From assembly GCA_011959285.1 (NCBI GenBank), contig BLLW01000027.1, positions 1-45,987 on the forward strand: a stretch of 45,987 bases of DNA, read 5' to 3'. The stretch is from Lachnospiraceae bacterium. GTDB lineage: Bacteria; Bacillota; Clostridia; Lachnospirales; Lachnospiraceae. The translations under genes were made by a program, and so were the position numbers. This document shows positions 1-8,626 of this stretch, piece by piece. The notes under the pieces are model-generated. The model was not told the DNA's origin. It ran no database searches and worked only from the letters and a program-made list of their open reading frames with translations. The first letter of the stretch is position 1. Every line of letters starts with the position of its first letter.

Positions 1-1618
1 TTGAAAGGTAAATTCTTTTATAGCCTGCCCGGGCACCTCAAATTTTTCAATTTAAAGTTTTCCGTAGAATTGGGAATGTTATCCACATCCATTGACCTCA
101 TTACTATAACTACTCTCTTTTTTGTGGATAAAATTTTCGTTTCCCTCTTGGCAGGCATCACTTCCTTTGCTATACTTGACTCAGGTTGTTGATATGCAAG
201 GCATATCGTCCCCAAATATATCTTCTCTTTCTGTTATCTGCTGGGCAAAGCTTTCTAACAGTTCGGAAGATATATTTTTTTGCTTCTTTTTTATCCCCCC
301 TGCCTTCAGGAAGAACCATTCGTACAGCTGCTTTACCATATCTGATATCTGTGCCATCAGATAATGGTTCTTCATCGCCCTGGCATCCCGGCTGCAGGCA
401 TGGGCAATGTCTCCCTGCCAGTTCTTCTGACGGTTGAATCCTTCATTCTCTATCTTCCATCGTTTTCTTCCGGCTCCGGCTATTTTCTCCGCATTCCTTT
501 TTGTTATCTGGATGCTTGTCAGCCACTGGAACTCCGTCCGCACCCTCACGCCTTTTACGATCCTCTCTTCCCAGAAACGCAGCATATTTACCGGCTGTCC
601 ATTATAATCAATCCCGTTAATGAATTCTGCATGCCCTGACATTTCTTTTTCTGGTATTCTTTCATATTCCTCCGCAATACCCGGTATGCTTCCTGTTTTA
701 TAACGGATAATGAATTCCCACCCGTTGTCCCGGCAGATGCCCATTACCGGTTCTGATGCATACAGGCTGTCTGCCAGCAGTATGACCGGCAGCCTTGGAA
801 ATGCCTTTTTTATCTTCCCGGACAGCCTCTTAAAGGCTTTTGTCTCACAGTCCTGCTTCCGTGCCTCCTCACTCATGTGCCCCTGCCTTTCAGCATCTTC
901 CCCATTATTTTCTATGAATTCACTGGCTATGCTCACGATCAGGCTCTCCCCTAATACTAGCTTTGCTTCCAGTACATCACAGTGGTAATTCACTTTTTCT
1001 TCTTCTGTCCCTTTATTATAATGACGCTCCAGATACCCCTCATTAAGTTTCCGGCTCCCGGAATAAATCTGTGTCCCGTCTACGATGACCAGCCATTTCT
1101 TCCGGAATCTGGCATCATAAAAGGCTTTGCCGCGGATCAGCCCATAAACCTGCTTCTGCTGCACTTTCTGCAGTTCTTCCGGAGCCAGCCTCTCCAGATA
1201 TTCATTGACCGTGACAGCGTGCGGGAGGTATTCTTTCTCTTTTTTCCCCATAAACCGGAATAAATTTGCCACTATGCCTTCCCGGTTGAACTCATAGGTC
1301 ATTGACTGCATGCTTACAATCCCGGCGATCCCTTTGTAGAACATGGTCCCCAGCAGTTCATCGTTGGAATACTCCGTATAGCTCTGGTTTCTCGGATCTT
1401 TTGTATCCGCAAAATCACGGAACAGGTCCGGACAGTACCTGTTCCTGACCTTATTACACTCCATGACGGGGTTATTTTCCAGCTTTCTGCGGATTCTCTC
1501 CTGTGCCCTGCCCATATAAAACCTCCTCTGCGAAAAACTTTTTCTTTCATTTTACTATATTTTTTGCAAAGGAAGGCTATTTTCAGCTATATTAGTGCGA
1601 ATTATTTTTTCCTTTCAA
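1..1618 (-). mobile_element. Insertion sequence with DDE transposase
   Basis: A single transposase gene fills most of this stretch. The first bases of the window, TTGAAAGGTAAA, match the reverse complement of bases 1607-1618 (TTGAAAGGAAAA) with one mismatch, giving short terminal inverted repeats. I see the repeat directly; that it is the true IS end is inferred. Because the left repeat begins at base 1, the outer flank and any target duplication cannot be examined. Confidence 0.6.
181..1515 (-). CDS. IS transposase, DDE type
   Basis: This 444-aa protein should catalyse cut-and-paste transposition of the surrounding element. The acidic residues expected of an RNase H-fold DDE transposase are visible: D in VDGTQIYSG (about residue 145), D in LLADSLYASEPV (about 250) and E in RWKIENEGFNRQKN (about 360). 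The N-terminal stretch around LFRDFADTKDPRNQSY resembles the domain that precedes the core in ISAs1/IS4-like transposases. The ATG start has a purine-rich site (GAGGAGG type) just upstream on the minus strand. The gene looks intact. I am confident of transposase but not of the exact IS family. Confidence 0.85.
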   Translation of the reverse strand: MGRAQERIRRKLENNPVMECNKVRNRYCPDLFRDFADTKDPRNQSYTEYSNDELLGTMFYKGIAGIVSMQSMTYEFNREGIVANLFRFMGKKEKEYLPHAVTVNEYLERLAPEELQKVQQKQVYGLIRGKAFYDARFRKKWLVIVDGTQIYSGSRKLNEGYLERHYNKGTEEEKVNYHCDVLEAKLVLGESLIVSIASEFIENNGEDAERQGHMSEEARKQDCETKAFKRLSGKIKKAFPRLPVILLADSLYASEPVMGICRDNGWEFIIRYKTGSIPGIAEEYERIPEKEMSGHAEFINGIDYNGQPVNMLRFWEERIVKGVRVRTEFQWLTSIQITKRNAEKIAGAGRKRWKIENEGFNRQKNWQGDIAHACSRDARAMKNHYLMAQISDMVKQLYEWFFLKAGGIKKKQKNISSELLESFAQQITEREDIFGDDMPCISTT

Positions 1619-1657
1619 AGTTGGATTTAAGCAACTTGAAACGGTCTCCTTGAATGA

Positions 1658-1694
1658 AGAAAAGACGCATGGTTACAATCACTGTTCATGCGCC
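1658..1694 (-). terminator. Rho-independent terminator of the Rpn gene
   Basis: On the minus strand GGCGCATG and CATGCGTC form a stem with one G-T pair, followed by CTTTTCTTC. It lies about 40 bases beyond the stop codon of the leftward Rpn gene. Confidence 0.6.
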
Positions 1695-1731
1695 TTCCTA
1701 CTGTTGTTTTGATATTAAACTGTTTTATTGA

Positions 1732-2592
1732 TTATGCTAATTGCATAATTTCAGATTCAAGTTCTCGCAATTCATCAATAGACAATGCCGGAATACATTC
1801 TGCAATATCTTCAAGGGTCATTTTTCCCTTTTTTATCAATCTTTCTGCTGTTTCCCTAGCTTCATCGTGCCTTTCGCTTTTGATAAAAGATTTTATTATC
1901 TGTTCTTCATCAAATAAATTCATCATAATTGTAACAACCTCCTTTTCCCTGTTAAGCAAATATTCTTTTAAAATATTCTGATCCTTACATATGCGGATTG
2001 TTTCCGTAACTGCCTTTTGCGTCATTCCATGCTGTTTCGTTTGCTCATTAAAGACCTTACAGAAAATAATGTACTGATTAATGATATCATCCTTGTCATT
2101 TTCATAGATAACCTTCGCTTTTACTTCAATGTCAATATCTTCGCCCCCGAAAAATTCTTTTGATAAAGATATCTTGTCGGGTTTTCTCCCTTTGTTTCCT
2201 GTATAAATAACATAAAGTTCAGGCTTCAGCATCTTTACTTTTTTGCTTTTATAGTAGTTTTGGCTGGTGCGCAGAAAATATTCGTGATAACTTTGTGCCA
2301 AATATAATAGAACTCTTACTAAAATATTCATTGTCCAGGTAGACTGTGCTTCTATGAGTATCATCAGTTTATTGCCTACAACAAAGCCTAAATCATTATA
2401 AAGATTGTCGGTTAGCACATTTTCTATTGTTATATTAGACAATGAGTCTTCTGTTGCTGTGGTGTCTTCTGGGTGAAGCGTTTTATATAGTTTTAACAGA
2501 TAACTTTTATTTTGGAAAAGGTCAAGGAATATGCTGTTTTTAGCGGTACGCTTTGCTATAATCTCCTGTGTCTGCTTTGTATAGTCCTGCAA
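1732..2592 (-). CDS. Rpn-family recombination-promoting nuclease (PD-(D/E)XK)
   Basis: This 286-aa protein carries a PD-(D/E)XK-like core: NLYNDLGFVVGNKLMIL followed by IEAQST (about residues 85-105), the D...E-x-Q arrangement of the Rpn / PDDEXK transposase-like family. Known members cut DNA and promote RecA-independent recombination; the cellular role here is unknown. The start is TTG with AGAGGTGAT upstream. The C-terminal tail (ARETAERLIKKGKMTLEDIA onward to the end) is almost the same as the tail of the Rpn-like protein at 8627-9460, although the cores differ. It is the first gene inside the insertion sequence, with its own terminator. Confidence 0.8.
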   Translation of the reverse strand: MQDYTKQTQEIIAKRTAKNSIFLDLFQNKSYLLKLYKTLHPEDTTATEDSLSNITIENVLTDNLYNDLGFVVGNKLMILIEAQSTWTMNILVRVLLYLAQSYHEYFLRTSQNYYKSKKVKMLKPELYVIYTGNKGRKPDKISLSKEFFGGEDIDIEVKAKVIYENDKDDIINQYIIFCKVFNEQTKQHGMTQKAVTETIRICKDQNILKEYLLNREKEVVTIMMNLFDEEQIIKSFIKSERHDEARETAERLIKKGKMTLEDIAECIPALSIDELRELESEIMQLA

Positions 2593-2762
2593 CTTATCAC
2601 CTCTAGCTTTTTAAAAATTAATGGCAAAAGATACTATGTAGCCTGCTCTTGCTATATCTCAATTATACAAAAAAGTGCTTATCCTTACAATAAATTTCAT
2701 ATTAAATTTTATCTTGCGAAAATTAAAATAGTTTTGAAGTATATTATTCATAATAAAAAGTA

Positions 2763-2809
2763 TTGATTTTTCTTCCGTACAAGATATAATATTATTGTAC
2801 GGAAGAAAA
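2763..2809 (+). promoter_or_regulatory. Promoter embedded in a 15-bp inverted repeat
   Basis: TTGATT (2763-2768) and TATAAT (2785-2790) are separated by 16 bases. TTTTCTTCCGTACAA (2768-2782) and its exact reverse complement (2795-2809) enclose the -10 box within a 12-base spacer. A protein bound to this palindrome would cover both the -10 region and the start site. The obvious candidate is the ribbon-helix-helix protein encoded 14 bases downstream. Confidence 0.7.
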
Positions 2810-2822
2810 GTGAGGTGAGGAA

Positions 2823-3011
2823 TTGAGTCCGAGAACAGGCAGACCGCATTCCGAAAACCCCAAGCATGTTCGAGTTGAGACAAGAATGACTACGGAAGAT
2901 CTTGAAAAGCTGGAATATTGTTGTAAGGCTACTGGGAAATCGCGGTCAGAGATTGTAAGAGAAGGCATCCATGAAGTTTATGCAAGATTGCACAATCTCG
3001 AAGAAAACTAA
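2823..3011 (+). CDS. Ribbon-helix-helix (CopG/Arc-like) regulator
   Basis: This 62-aa basic protein has the pattern of a ribbon-helix-helix DNA-binding protein: VRVETRMTTEDLEKLEYCC then TGKSRSEIVREGI. That is one strand followed by two helices, with the GKSRSE turn typical of CopG/Arc/MetJ proteins. The start is TTG behind GAGGTGAGG. No toxin gene follows directly; the next gene is the first DUF6809 gene 150 bases away. The palindrome over its promoter suggests autorepression. Function beyond DNA binding is unknown. Confidence 0.75.
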   Translation: MSPRTGRPHSENPKHVRVETRMTTEDLEKLEYCCKATGKSRSEIVREGIHEVYARLHNLEEN

Positions 3012-3161
3012 AAGAGGAAGCGGTGGAAACACCTGCAAAGTATAAGCACCACTTCCCCAGCCAACAATTGCCAGATGGCACTTGAAGCGTAAATATTATA
3101 TCATGCGCGGCAGATCCATTCAAGGCGTTGTTGAGTCCAAACAGGAAAGGAAGGTCGGAAG

Positions 3162-3479
3162 ATGAGTATGATTGAAGAATTATATTTTAGTGACATCCGT
3201 CCAACAGCCATTATTTATACCCAGGGTTCACCTGTCCCAAGGATGGTAAGGGAAAAGGGCGCGCATCTGGATAAATTGATGGAAAGCATGGGCAGAGATG
3301 AAAAGAAGCTGTGTGAGAAATATTGCAGCGTGCAGGCAGATGGAGGCGGAGTCATCCAGTATGACCAGTTCGTCTATGCCCTGAGATCCGGGATTCTGCT
3401 TATGATGGAGATATTTGCAGGGGAAGATGACCTGCCAAGGGAAGGGGAGGGGAAACGTGAAGAATTCCATCCTGCATGA
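3162..3479 (+). CDS. DUF6809 family protein, copy 1
   Basis: This 105-aa acidic protein has the layout of DUF6809: an N-terminal IEELYFSDIRP, a central helix with KKLCEKYCSVQ, and a C-terminal FVYALRSGILLMMEIFAG. The family is widespread in Lachnospiraceae mobile elements and has no known function. It is the first of three divergent tandem copies; its 3' end overlaps the GTG start of the second copy by 23 bases, so translation is probably coupled. A GGAAAGGAAGG site precedes the ATG. Confidence 0.7.
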   Translation: MSMIEELYFSDIRPTAIIYTQGSPVPRMVREKGAHLDKLMESMGRDEKKLCEKYCSVQADGGGVIQYDQFVYALRSGILLMMEIFAGEDDLPREGEGKREEFHPA

Positions 3480-3747
3480 CCTTTATTTGGGGCAGGTGTC
3501 CCCATTGGAACGCCGGACCCATAAGAACCCGGCATATTGGGAATGCATCAAAAAGGCTGACCAGGAGGAAAAGTATCTTTCTGGGAGGATGTCCCTAACA
3601 GACAGCCAGCATTTCCAGGAATTCAAAAAGCAGATATATAAAGCCATGTCCATTGACGAGGTAGAGATATTCAAGATCGGCTATAAATTAGGCGCCCGGA
3701 TGGTCATGGAAGTTATGGAAGGAAAGGAGGCTGCGGAGGATGAATAA
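3457..3747 (+). CDS. DUF6809 family protein, copy 2
   Basis: Second tandem DUF6809 copy (96 aa from GTG). I chose GTG 3457 because GGGAGGGGAAAC lies just before it and the family's N-terminal pattern (ILHDLYLGQVSP) begins there; a longer reading from 3415 adds a basic stretch unlike the family. The conserved C-terminal segment is FKIGYKLGARMVMEVMEGK. It overlaps both neighbouring genes, and its own stop lies past the ATG of copy 3. Confidence 0.7.
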   Translation: MKNSILHDLYLGQVSPLERRTHKNPAYWECIKKADQEEKYLSGRMSLTDSQHFQEFKKQIYKAMSIDEVEIFKIGYKLGARMVMEVMEGKEAAEDE

Positions 3748-4030
3748 ATCACTTTTACAGCAGTTTTACGATGGAGATATCTATCCCGCGGAACAGATCC
3801 TCCCGAAAGATTCAAAATACAAGGAATTGTGCGGAGAGATCGGCATTATGGAGGATAAGTTTAAGGAAAGGCTGCTGCCGGAAGACAGGATCGCATTTGA
3901 GAAGATAAAGGGGATGGAAGAGCAGATAAACATCCGCTTCGCTTTTTCAAATTTTTCCTATGGCTTCCGCCTTGGGATCATGTTCATGGCGGATGCGTTT
4001 ACGGCGGATGAAGCCTTTATCCAGCAGTAA
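3740..4030 (+). CDS. DUF6809 family protein, copy 3
   Basis: Third tandem copy, 96 aa. It keeps the DUF6809 hallmarks: LLQQFYDGDIYP at the N-terminus and FSYGFRLGIMFMADAF at the C-terminus. The ATG overlaps the end of copy 2 by 8 bases and sits behind AAGGAGGCTGCGGAGG. The three copies share little outside these two segments. That argues for old duplication and specialisation, perhaps as subunits of one heteromeric complex, which is my inference. Confidence 0.68.
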   Translation: MNKSLLQQFYDGDIYPAEQILPKDSKYKELCGEIGIMEDKFKERLLPEDRIAFEKIKGMEEQINIRFAFSNFSYGFRLGIMFMADAFTADEAFIQQ

Positions 4031-4203
4031 AAAGAATAAGGAGATGGAAAAGAGGATTGCTATGATGGCGGTCCTTTTTTTCTTGCCCAGAACACGGGCG
4101 CAGGCATAGGAAAGGGAAAGATTCTGTTTGCAGGTTTAAAAGACCTTGCCTTTCGCATGTACCTGTAAAGAATTAATTTTATAGGGATTATGGGAGGGCG
4201 CTT

Positions 4204-4542
4204 ATGGGTCTGCAAACAGAATTGGGTATATGCATAATTATGGTTTTCTTATCCTGCGCAGGTCTCATTTTCTTCCGCCTGCTGAAAAGAATGAAACTGG
4301 TGGTCTTTGTGGGGATAGCAGCGGCATTTTTGCTGTTCAGGGCGCTGGAACTGGCGGCAGCCCTGTGGTATGCAGATGACGTGAAGGGGCAGGCACAGGA
4401 GCAGATGGGTCAAGACGTATGGGATGGTCCGATTCCCTGGGGCGGGGACACAGAAGGCAGATCAGAAAGAGGGATGCCAGTATTTCACTATTATGATAAA
4501 GGAACTGGGAACAGACAGGGGGAGGGCAGGGGTGGTCAATAG
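4204..4542 (+). CDS. Small membrane protein, unknown function
   Basis: This 112-aa protein has two predicted membrane helices (about residues 8-24 and 31-53, LVVFVGIAAAFLLFRALELA) and a polar, Gly/Gln-rich C-terminal tail. GGGAGGGCGCTT precedes the ATG. It follows a 170-base gap after the DUF6809 trio that holds only a possible 21-codon signal-peptide-like ORF (4044-4109). Its 3' end overlaps the GTG start of the next gene. I do not recognise a family. Confidence 0.55.
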   Translation: MGLQTELGICIIMVFLSCAGLIFFRLLKRMKLVVFVGIAAAFLLFRALELAAALWYADDVKGQAQEQMGQDVWDGPIPWGGDTEGRSERGMPVFHYYDKGTGNRQGEGRGGQ

Positions 4543-5646
4543 GATTTTAAGGAAGGGCTGCAGGGCGCAGAAAGGCAGTGCCCCGGTCGATTATGTAAAA
4601 CTTCAGGAAAGCTACAGGAAACTGGGGGTTCCTTTTCCTAGTACGGAAGGGGAGCTTAAGGAGGCATACCATTCGAGGAAGAAAGAAGCCCGCGCATATA
4701 AGTTCAGGCATGAGCCAGCCATCCTTAAAGAGTTCCGGCGCAGTTACAAATATATCCTTGCCCACAGGGATATCCAGCCGTTCCCTGAGCAATGGGAGGG
4801 CAGTTTAAGGAAAGGGGAGAATGCCCTGCTGGATGGGGCAGAAGTGTTTAGCCAGGCAGATGTAGGGGAAGAAGAACTACTGCCGTGGGCAGCGACTGGA
4901 ATGGAGAAAGCCAGAGAGGAGCGCCCGGTTATCCGCAGGTACCTTGCGGTGATTATAATATGTACCTTGTTTGCTGCCTTTTTGCTGTTTGTCATGTGCG
5001 GGAATGGCAAAGAGCGGCAGGCGCTGGAAGAAAGCATTAGGGAAGGGGACTTCCTGCCTGGAACGGCAGGGATGCTGCCAGACAGCCTGCAGCCTTACGG
5101 GCTGGGGATCGGCAGGGAGGATATCTCTTCATGCCGGATAAAGAAAGCGGTCCTTTTCACAGGCTTAAGGGCTGCTTTTGTGCAGGCGGAATGCACTGCA
5201 GGATACGGGGAGGCAGATATCAGGTTTATGGTAACAGGGATATTCCACGCGGGCAGGGTGGATGGGGCTATGCGTGGGACTGCTTCATAGCCCAGAGCAC
5301 AGCCAGGCAGTTCGATTATGATTATTCCGGGAGATGGCAGGGGAATCTTATGTTAAAGGATACAGGCACGGTATCAGCGGCAAGGATAACCTTAGAGCGG
5401 GAAAAAGGGTCCCATGGTTATACAGGAATTTGCGAGATCGAGGCGCCAAATGGCAGGAAAGGAATCTATAACGTAAGGGCAGAAGCAAAAAGCGGCATGC
5501 CTGAACTGCATATAGAAGGGACGGACTGGGTGGAGAAGCCCCTTTTCTTCCTCATGTTCGATTTTGATGGTGCGTATGATACCAAAACCGGTATGCTGGA
5601 ATCGGAAGAGGACAGCGGCATTGTTTTCACCCTTAAAAGGGAATAG
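4532..5646 (+). pseudogene. Single-pass membrane protein gene with a -1 frameshift
   Basis: Two overlapping reading frames together read as one protein of about 371 aa. The first frame (GTG 4532, behind GGAGGGCAGG) gives a cytoplasmic region, YRKLGVPFPSTEGELKEAY, that looks like a J-domain without the HPD motif. A membrane helix (YLAVIIICTLFAAFLLFVMC, near residue 140) and an outer region follow. That frame stops at 5290. The second frame takes over at the GGGG run 5264-5267 and continues with AWDCFIAQSTARQFDYDYS and a GRWQG beta-rich domain to 5646. Joining the frames needs one extra G in the run. This may be a real mutation, a slip site or a sequencing error. If no frameshift exists these are two overlapping genes. 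Confidence 0.6.
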
Positions 5647-5654
5647 GGAGGGTC

Positions 5655-6098
5655 ATGGCGGGGATGGAGCTGGATACATATATGGCGGAGATGGTGCAGT
5701 CGGTAAATGCTGATGCTAATGAGTATATTTTAAGGCTTATAAAGATTTATGGATGTTATGCGTCCAGGCAGGTCTCCAGGCAGATACGCATGGCGGCAGG
5801 GACGGATGGTCTGTCCTTTGAAGAGGAGGTAGAGGCTGTCATTTCTGAAACAAGGACGCTCCTGCCCAACGTATCAGAGATAGTCCTGGTGGACAGGCAG
5901 GGAAACCGGATATCCGGTGACGGCGGGGATGGAGAAGAAGAACTTTCGGCGCGCAGGGCGTTTATCAGCTTATGCCAAAAAAGGGATGCCCCTGTTTACA
6001 TAGTCATGGAAAGGAAGCCCTACCGGGCGCGGATATGTGAAGCTGTCCCGTCCTTAAAAGGATGGTTCATAATCATGGAGCTGACAGCGGATGTTTAG
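5655..6098 (+). CDS. Hypothetical protein, possible sensor-like fold
   Basis: This 147-aa soluble protein starts 8 bases after the frameshifted membrane gene, behind GGGAGGGTC. The N-terminal half is helical. The second half, VSEIVLVDRQGNRISGDGG then ending GWFIIMEL, has the strand-turn-strand look of a Cache or PAS sensor core, but this is only a resemblance. It sits in the same operon as the membrane protein and the zinc-ribbon protein. Confidence 0.5.
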   Translation: MAGMELDTYMAEMVQSVNADANEYILRLIKIYGCYASRQVSRQIRMAAGTDGLSFEEEVEAVISETRTLLPNVSEIVLVDRQGNRISGDGGDGEEELSARRAFISLCQKRDAPVYIVMERKPYRARICEAVPSLKGWFIIMELTADV

Positions 6099-6110
6099 GG
6101 ATAGATAAAG

Positions 6111-6938
6111 ATGAAGCAAGAGGATATCCGGGAACTGAGGTCCCGGCTTGAAAAAATGCATACAGGTGAAAGGATCGAGCTGTCCGCAGCTGAAGGGGAT
6201 GCCATGATATCCGTCCGGCATCATATAATGCAAGCCGGCGCTGGACAGGTACACGAATTTGCTTATACGGCAGGGGAGCTGGAGGGCGGTAAATGGTGCC
6301 CGCAGTGCCAGAAGGTGAAGACGAAAAGGCAGCTGGGCTTCGAGGACCGGGTATATGATACTGTGGGGGACGAATATACAGTGGTCGGCGAATACCTGTC
6401 CATGCGGAAGAAAGTCAGGATGGTCCACAGCAATGGGAGCTGCAACTATCTATGGGACTGTGACATGCGGAACTTCTTCTACCTGAACGCCCGGTGCCCC
6501 AGGTGTGCAGGACGGGCGCGCTTTTCAAAAGAGGAATTCCTTAAGGCGCTTGGGGAGGAATTCTTCTTGAAATCAGAATACTATTCCCTGAATATAGATG
6601 TTTTCCTTGAACATAATTCACCTGCATGCGGTCATTATGGATGGTATATCCGACCAAGGAGCTTTCTGGCAAATCCCCAGTGCCCGGAATGCCTTCGCAT
6701 GAAGCGTGAAAAAGAATATATTGCCTTAGTGGAAAAACTGACAGGGGGAGAATATTCCGTCCTGGGGAGTTATTTCAACCGGTCTACGGCAGTAAGGATG
6801 CGGCATAACAGTGAAAAATGCGGCAGCCATGAATGGAATGTCCAGCCGTCGAATTTTATCCATAATGGCAGCCGATGCCCTAAATGCGCCGCTTTGAAGC
6901 ATCGGCAGAAAATAGGGAACCAAATCGTGGACGATTGA
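6111..6938 (+). CDS. Protein with repeated zinc-ribbon / treble-clef modules
   Basis: This 275-aa protein contains four CxxC knuckles: WCPQC (about residue 62), RCPRC (about 125), QCPEC (about 187) and RCPKC (about 259). The last three end repeats of about 65 residues with the pattern VRMVH...C...W....FF...RCPRC. This is the treble-clef repeat seen in DUF723/DUF4379-like proteins from phages and mobile elements, thought to bind nucleic acid. The repeats diverge from one another. It ends the operon that begins with the DUF6809 genes. Confidence 0.65.
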   Translation: MKQEDIRELRSRLEKMHTGERIELSAAEGDAMISVRHHIMQAGAGQVHEFAYTAGELEGGKWCPQCQKVKTKRQLGFEDRVYDTVGDEYTVVGEYLSMRKKVRMVHSNGSCNYLWDCDMRNFFYLNARCPRCAGRARFSKEEFLKALGEEFFLKSEYYSLNIDVFLEHNSPACGHYGWYIRPRSFLANPQCPECLRMKREKEYIALVEKLTGGEYSVLGSYFNRSTAVRMRHNSEKCGSHEWNVQPSNFIHNGSRCPKCAALKHRQKIGNQIVDD

Positions 6939-7276
6939 TGTGCCGGCATTCAAAAATATCAGCAGTACTACCGTAAACCGAGAGGAGCCAGCACCAAGCA
7001 GAGGGAACGGGAAAGGCGGATGATGATTACAAAGGATAGAGGCAAAGAAAGATTAAGTAAAATTTGTTGGAGTTGTGTATGCGTTTGTGGTAAAATAACA
7101 ATGCTAGACAATTCAACAAATCGGTATTTTATTGGATTGCTGGTCTGAGTTAATTATGATTTACGGGATAATATGAATCTGTTGTTTAGTGCCGTGGTTT
7201 AATATACGGATCTAACAATGTGATAGGAAACAAAACTAAGGAAAAACCATTTGAATAAAAAGAGGACGAATGAGTA
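6939..7276. other. Intergenic, no supported gene
   Basis: A basic stop-free stretch (YQQYYRKPRGASTKQRERER, about 6970-7030) follows the zinc-ribbon gene without a start codon or ribosome site and could be the remnant of another gene. The rest is A+T-rich and holds the leader of the HEPN gene. I see no clear promoter. Confidence 0.4.
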
Positions 7277-8026
7277 ATGGCTATTTCAAAATGTTTCATA
7301 ACTTTTAAAAACAAGATGTCACATTTTAATGCTGACTTGGATTTTATTGATATTTTGTCGAAGTCAATAGAGAATGGAGACTATTCAAATGAAGAAGAAC
7401 TTTTTCCCGGGTCAAGCGATGAAAGATATACTACCCTGTCGCATTATAAGGTTGGGGATCAAAATCGCCGCTTAGTAGTCAATCATTTGAAAAGCACTTT
7501 GTACACAGCATATATCAAGGATTTATATGAAGAGTTTTCCATTTATTTAAAAGGCATAATGAAAGAGGTATATAGTAATGCAAAGGTGGCACCCGAAAGG
7601 TTATCGGGAGAACATAAGGTGAACTTAACATCTGTAGATATATTACAACATTTGCAAACAGGTGATTTAGCGGATGTGGTTATCGATAATATATTTCAGT
7701 CACTCGAAAATGAGAGAAGTACTATTGGGTTGATAACAAAATTCCATAAGAAGATTGGAATTGAAATAGAGCAAACGCTAGTTGATAACGCAATCCATTA
7801 CTTAGAGATCAGGCATAAACTTGTTCATGCAGACGGACATGCAGATGAAGAGTTTAAGAAAGCGCATGATTTATTGAATTATACTTCAACTAATAAAATT
7901 AAGCTTGACTATTGTACGATATGTCAAGCTTATGAGGCAGTATTTCAGTTAGTATCTGATATAGACTCGAAAGTAATATGTGCAGGGCTTGCAAAAAGCC
8001 ATACTGATAGAAATGAGACTGCTTAA
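7277..8026 (+). CDS. Solo HEPN-domain protein, putative ribonuclease
   Basis: This 249-aa mostly helical protein has the sequence LEIRHKLVHADGHADEE near residue 180. It contains R-x4-H (RHKLVH), the catalytic signature of HEPN ribonucleases, in the context usual for the RiboL-PSP/MAE_28990-like HEPN group. Such proteins act as toxins or as abortive-infection effectors. No MNT-type nucleotidyltransferase antitoxin lies beside it, so it is either solitary or kept inactive some other way. GAGGACGAATGAGTA precedes the ATG. A terminator follows at 8165. Confidence 0.65.
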   Translation: MAISKCFITFKNKMSHFNADLDFIDILSKSIENGDYSNEEELFPGSSDERYTTLSHYKVGDQNRRLVVNHLKSTLYTAYIKDLYEEFSIYLKGIMKEVYSNAKVAPERLSGEHKVNLTSVDILQHLQTGDLADVVIDNIFQSLENERSTIGLITKFHKKIGIEIEQTLVDNAIHYLEIRHKLVHADGHADEEFKKAHDLLNYTSTNKIKLDYCTICQAYEAVFQLVSDIDSKVICAGLAKSHTDRNETA

Positions 8027-8164
8027 TGAATCTGATTGTGCCTGCAGGGATTTTTCAGGAAATCATTCTGTTTTGGCAAAATTAATAGTCCTATAGATCC
8101 TGGTTTGTCGGGGAGAAACATTAAACTAGAAAAGTGAAGTGAAAACTAAATATTGTTTATCTTT

Positions 8165-8206
8165 AGGCAGCGATTATCCTAACAGACAATCAGCTGCCTT
8201 TTTTAT
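8165..8206 (+). terminator. Rho-independent terminator after the HEPN gene
   Basis: AGGCAGC (8165-8171) pairs with GCTGCCT (8193-8199), extended by GATT/AATC with a one-base bulge, and is followed by TTTTTTA. Confidence 0.75.
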
Positions 8207-8626
8207 TTTCAGAAATCAAGCATTGCTAGTACTGGGATAGGCAAAACAGCGTGCAGCCAATGAAAAGAAAAAGCAGAACGGGCGGAAAGCTGCGGAATCG
8301 CAGTTACATCGTTTACAAGGGGCGCATAGATATACTATCGGAGGCAGTATGTGCGCTTTCCGATGGGCAAGTTTTACTTGCATGGGTTGCTGAGGAGGGT
8401 ATTGTCTGTCTTGCGGTAGCCCAAAGAGGGAAACAACAATTTCCCATTGAAATTTGCGCTTGTTATCATACGCTTTTCCATAGTCGAACAGGGTAAAGGG
8501 CAGCCTGAAGCTGGGAAAGCGTCCTATATCGGCAGAAGTGCCCTTGTAGGCAAATTTCATAAAAAATTCAGTTTTCAAAAAGATATTGCCTGATGTATAA
8601 TAAAAGTGGCGAAAGAAGGTGATATT
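8207..8626. other. Intergenic, possible small ORF
   Basis: An 81-codon plus-strand ORF (8251-8496, start MQPMKRKSRTGGK) and a 145-codon minus-strand ORF cross this gap. Neither has a convincing ribosome site or protein-like composition, so I do not call either. The last 40 bases hold the leader of the second Rpn gene. Confidence 0.35.

Noticed and set aside
1-192. 63-codon plus-strand ORF at the window start
   Set aside because: It lies within the end of the insertion sequence, starts with TTG at the window edge and has no ribosome site; composition looks like chance.
4044-4109. 21-codon signal-peptide-like ORF before the first membrane protein
   Set aside because: It has a ribosome site but is very short and ends at once; may be a leader or remnant, not enough to call a gene.
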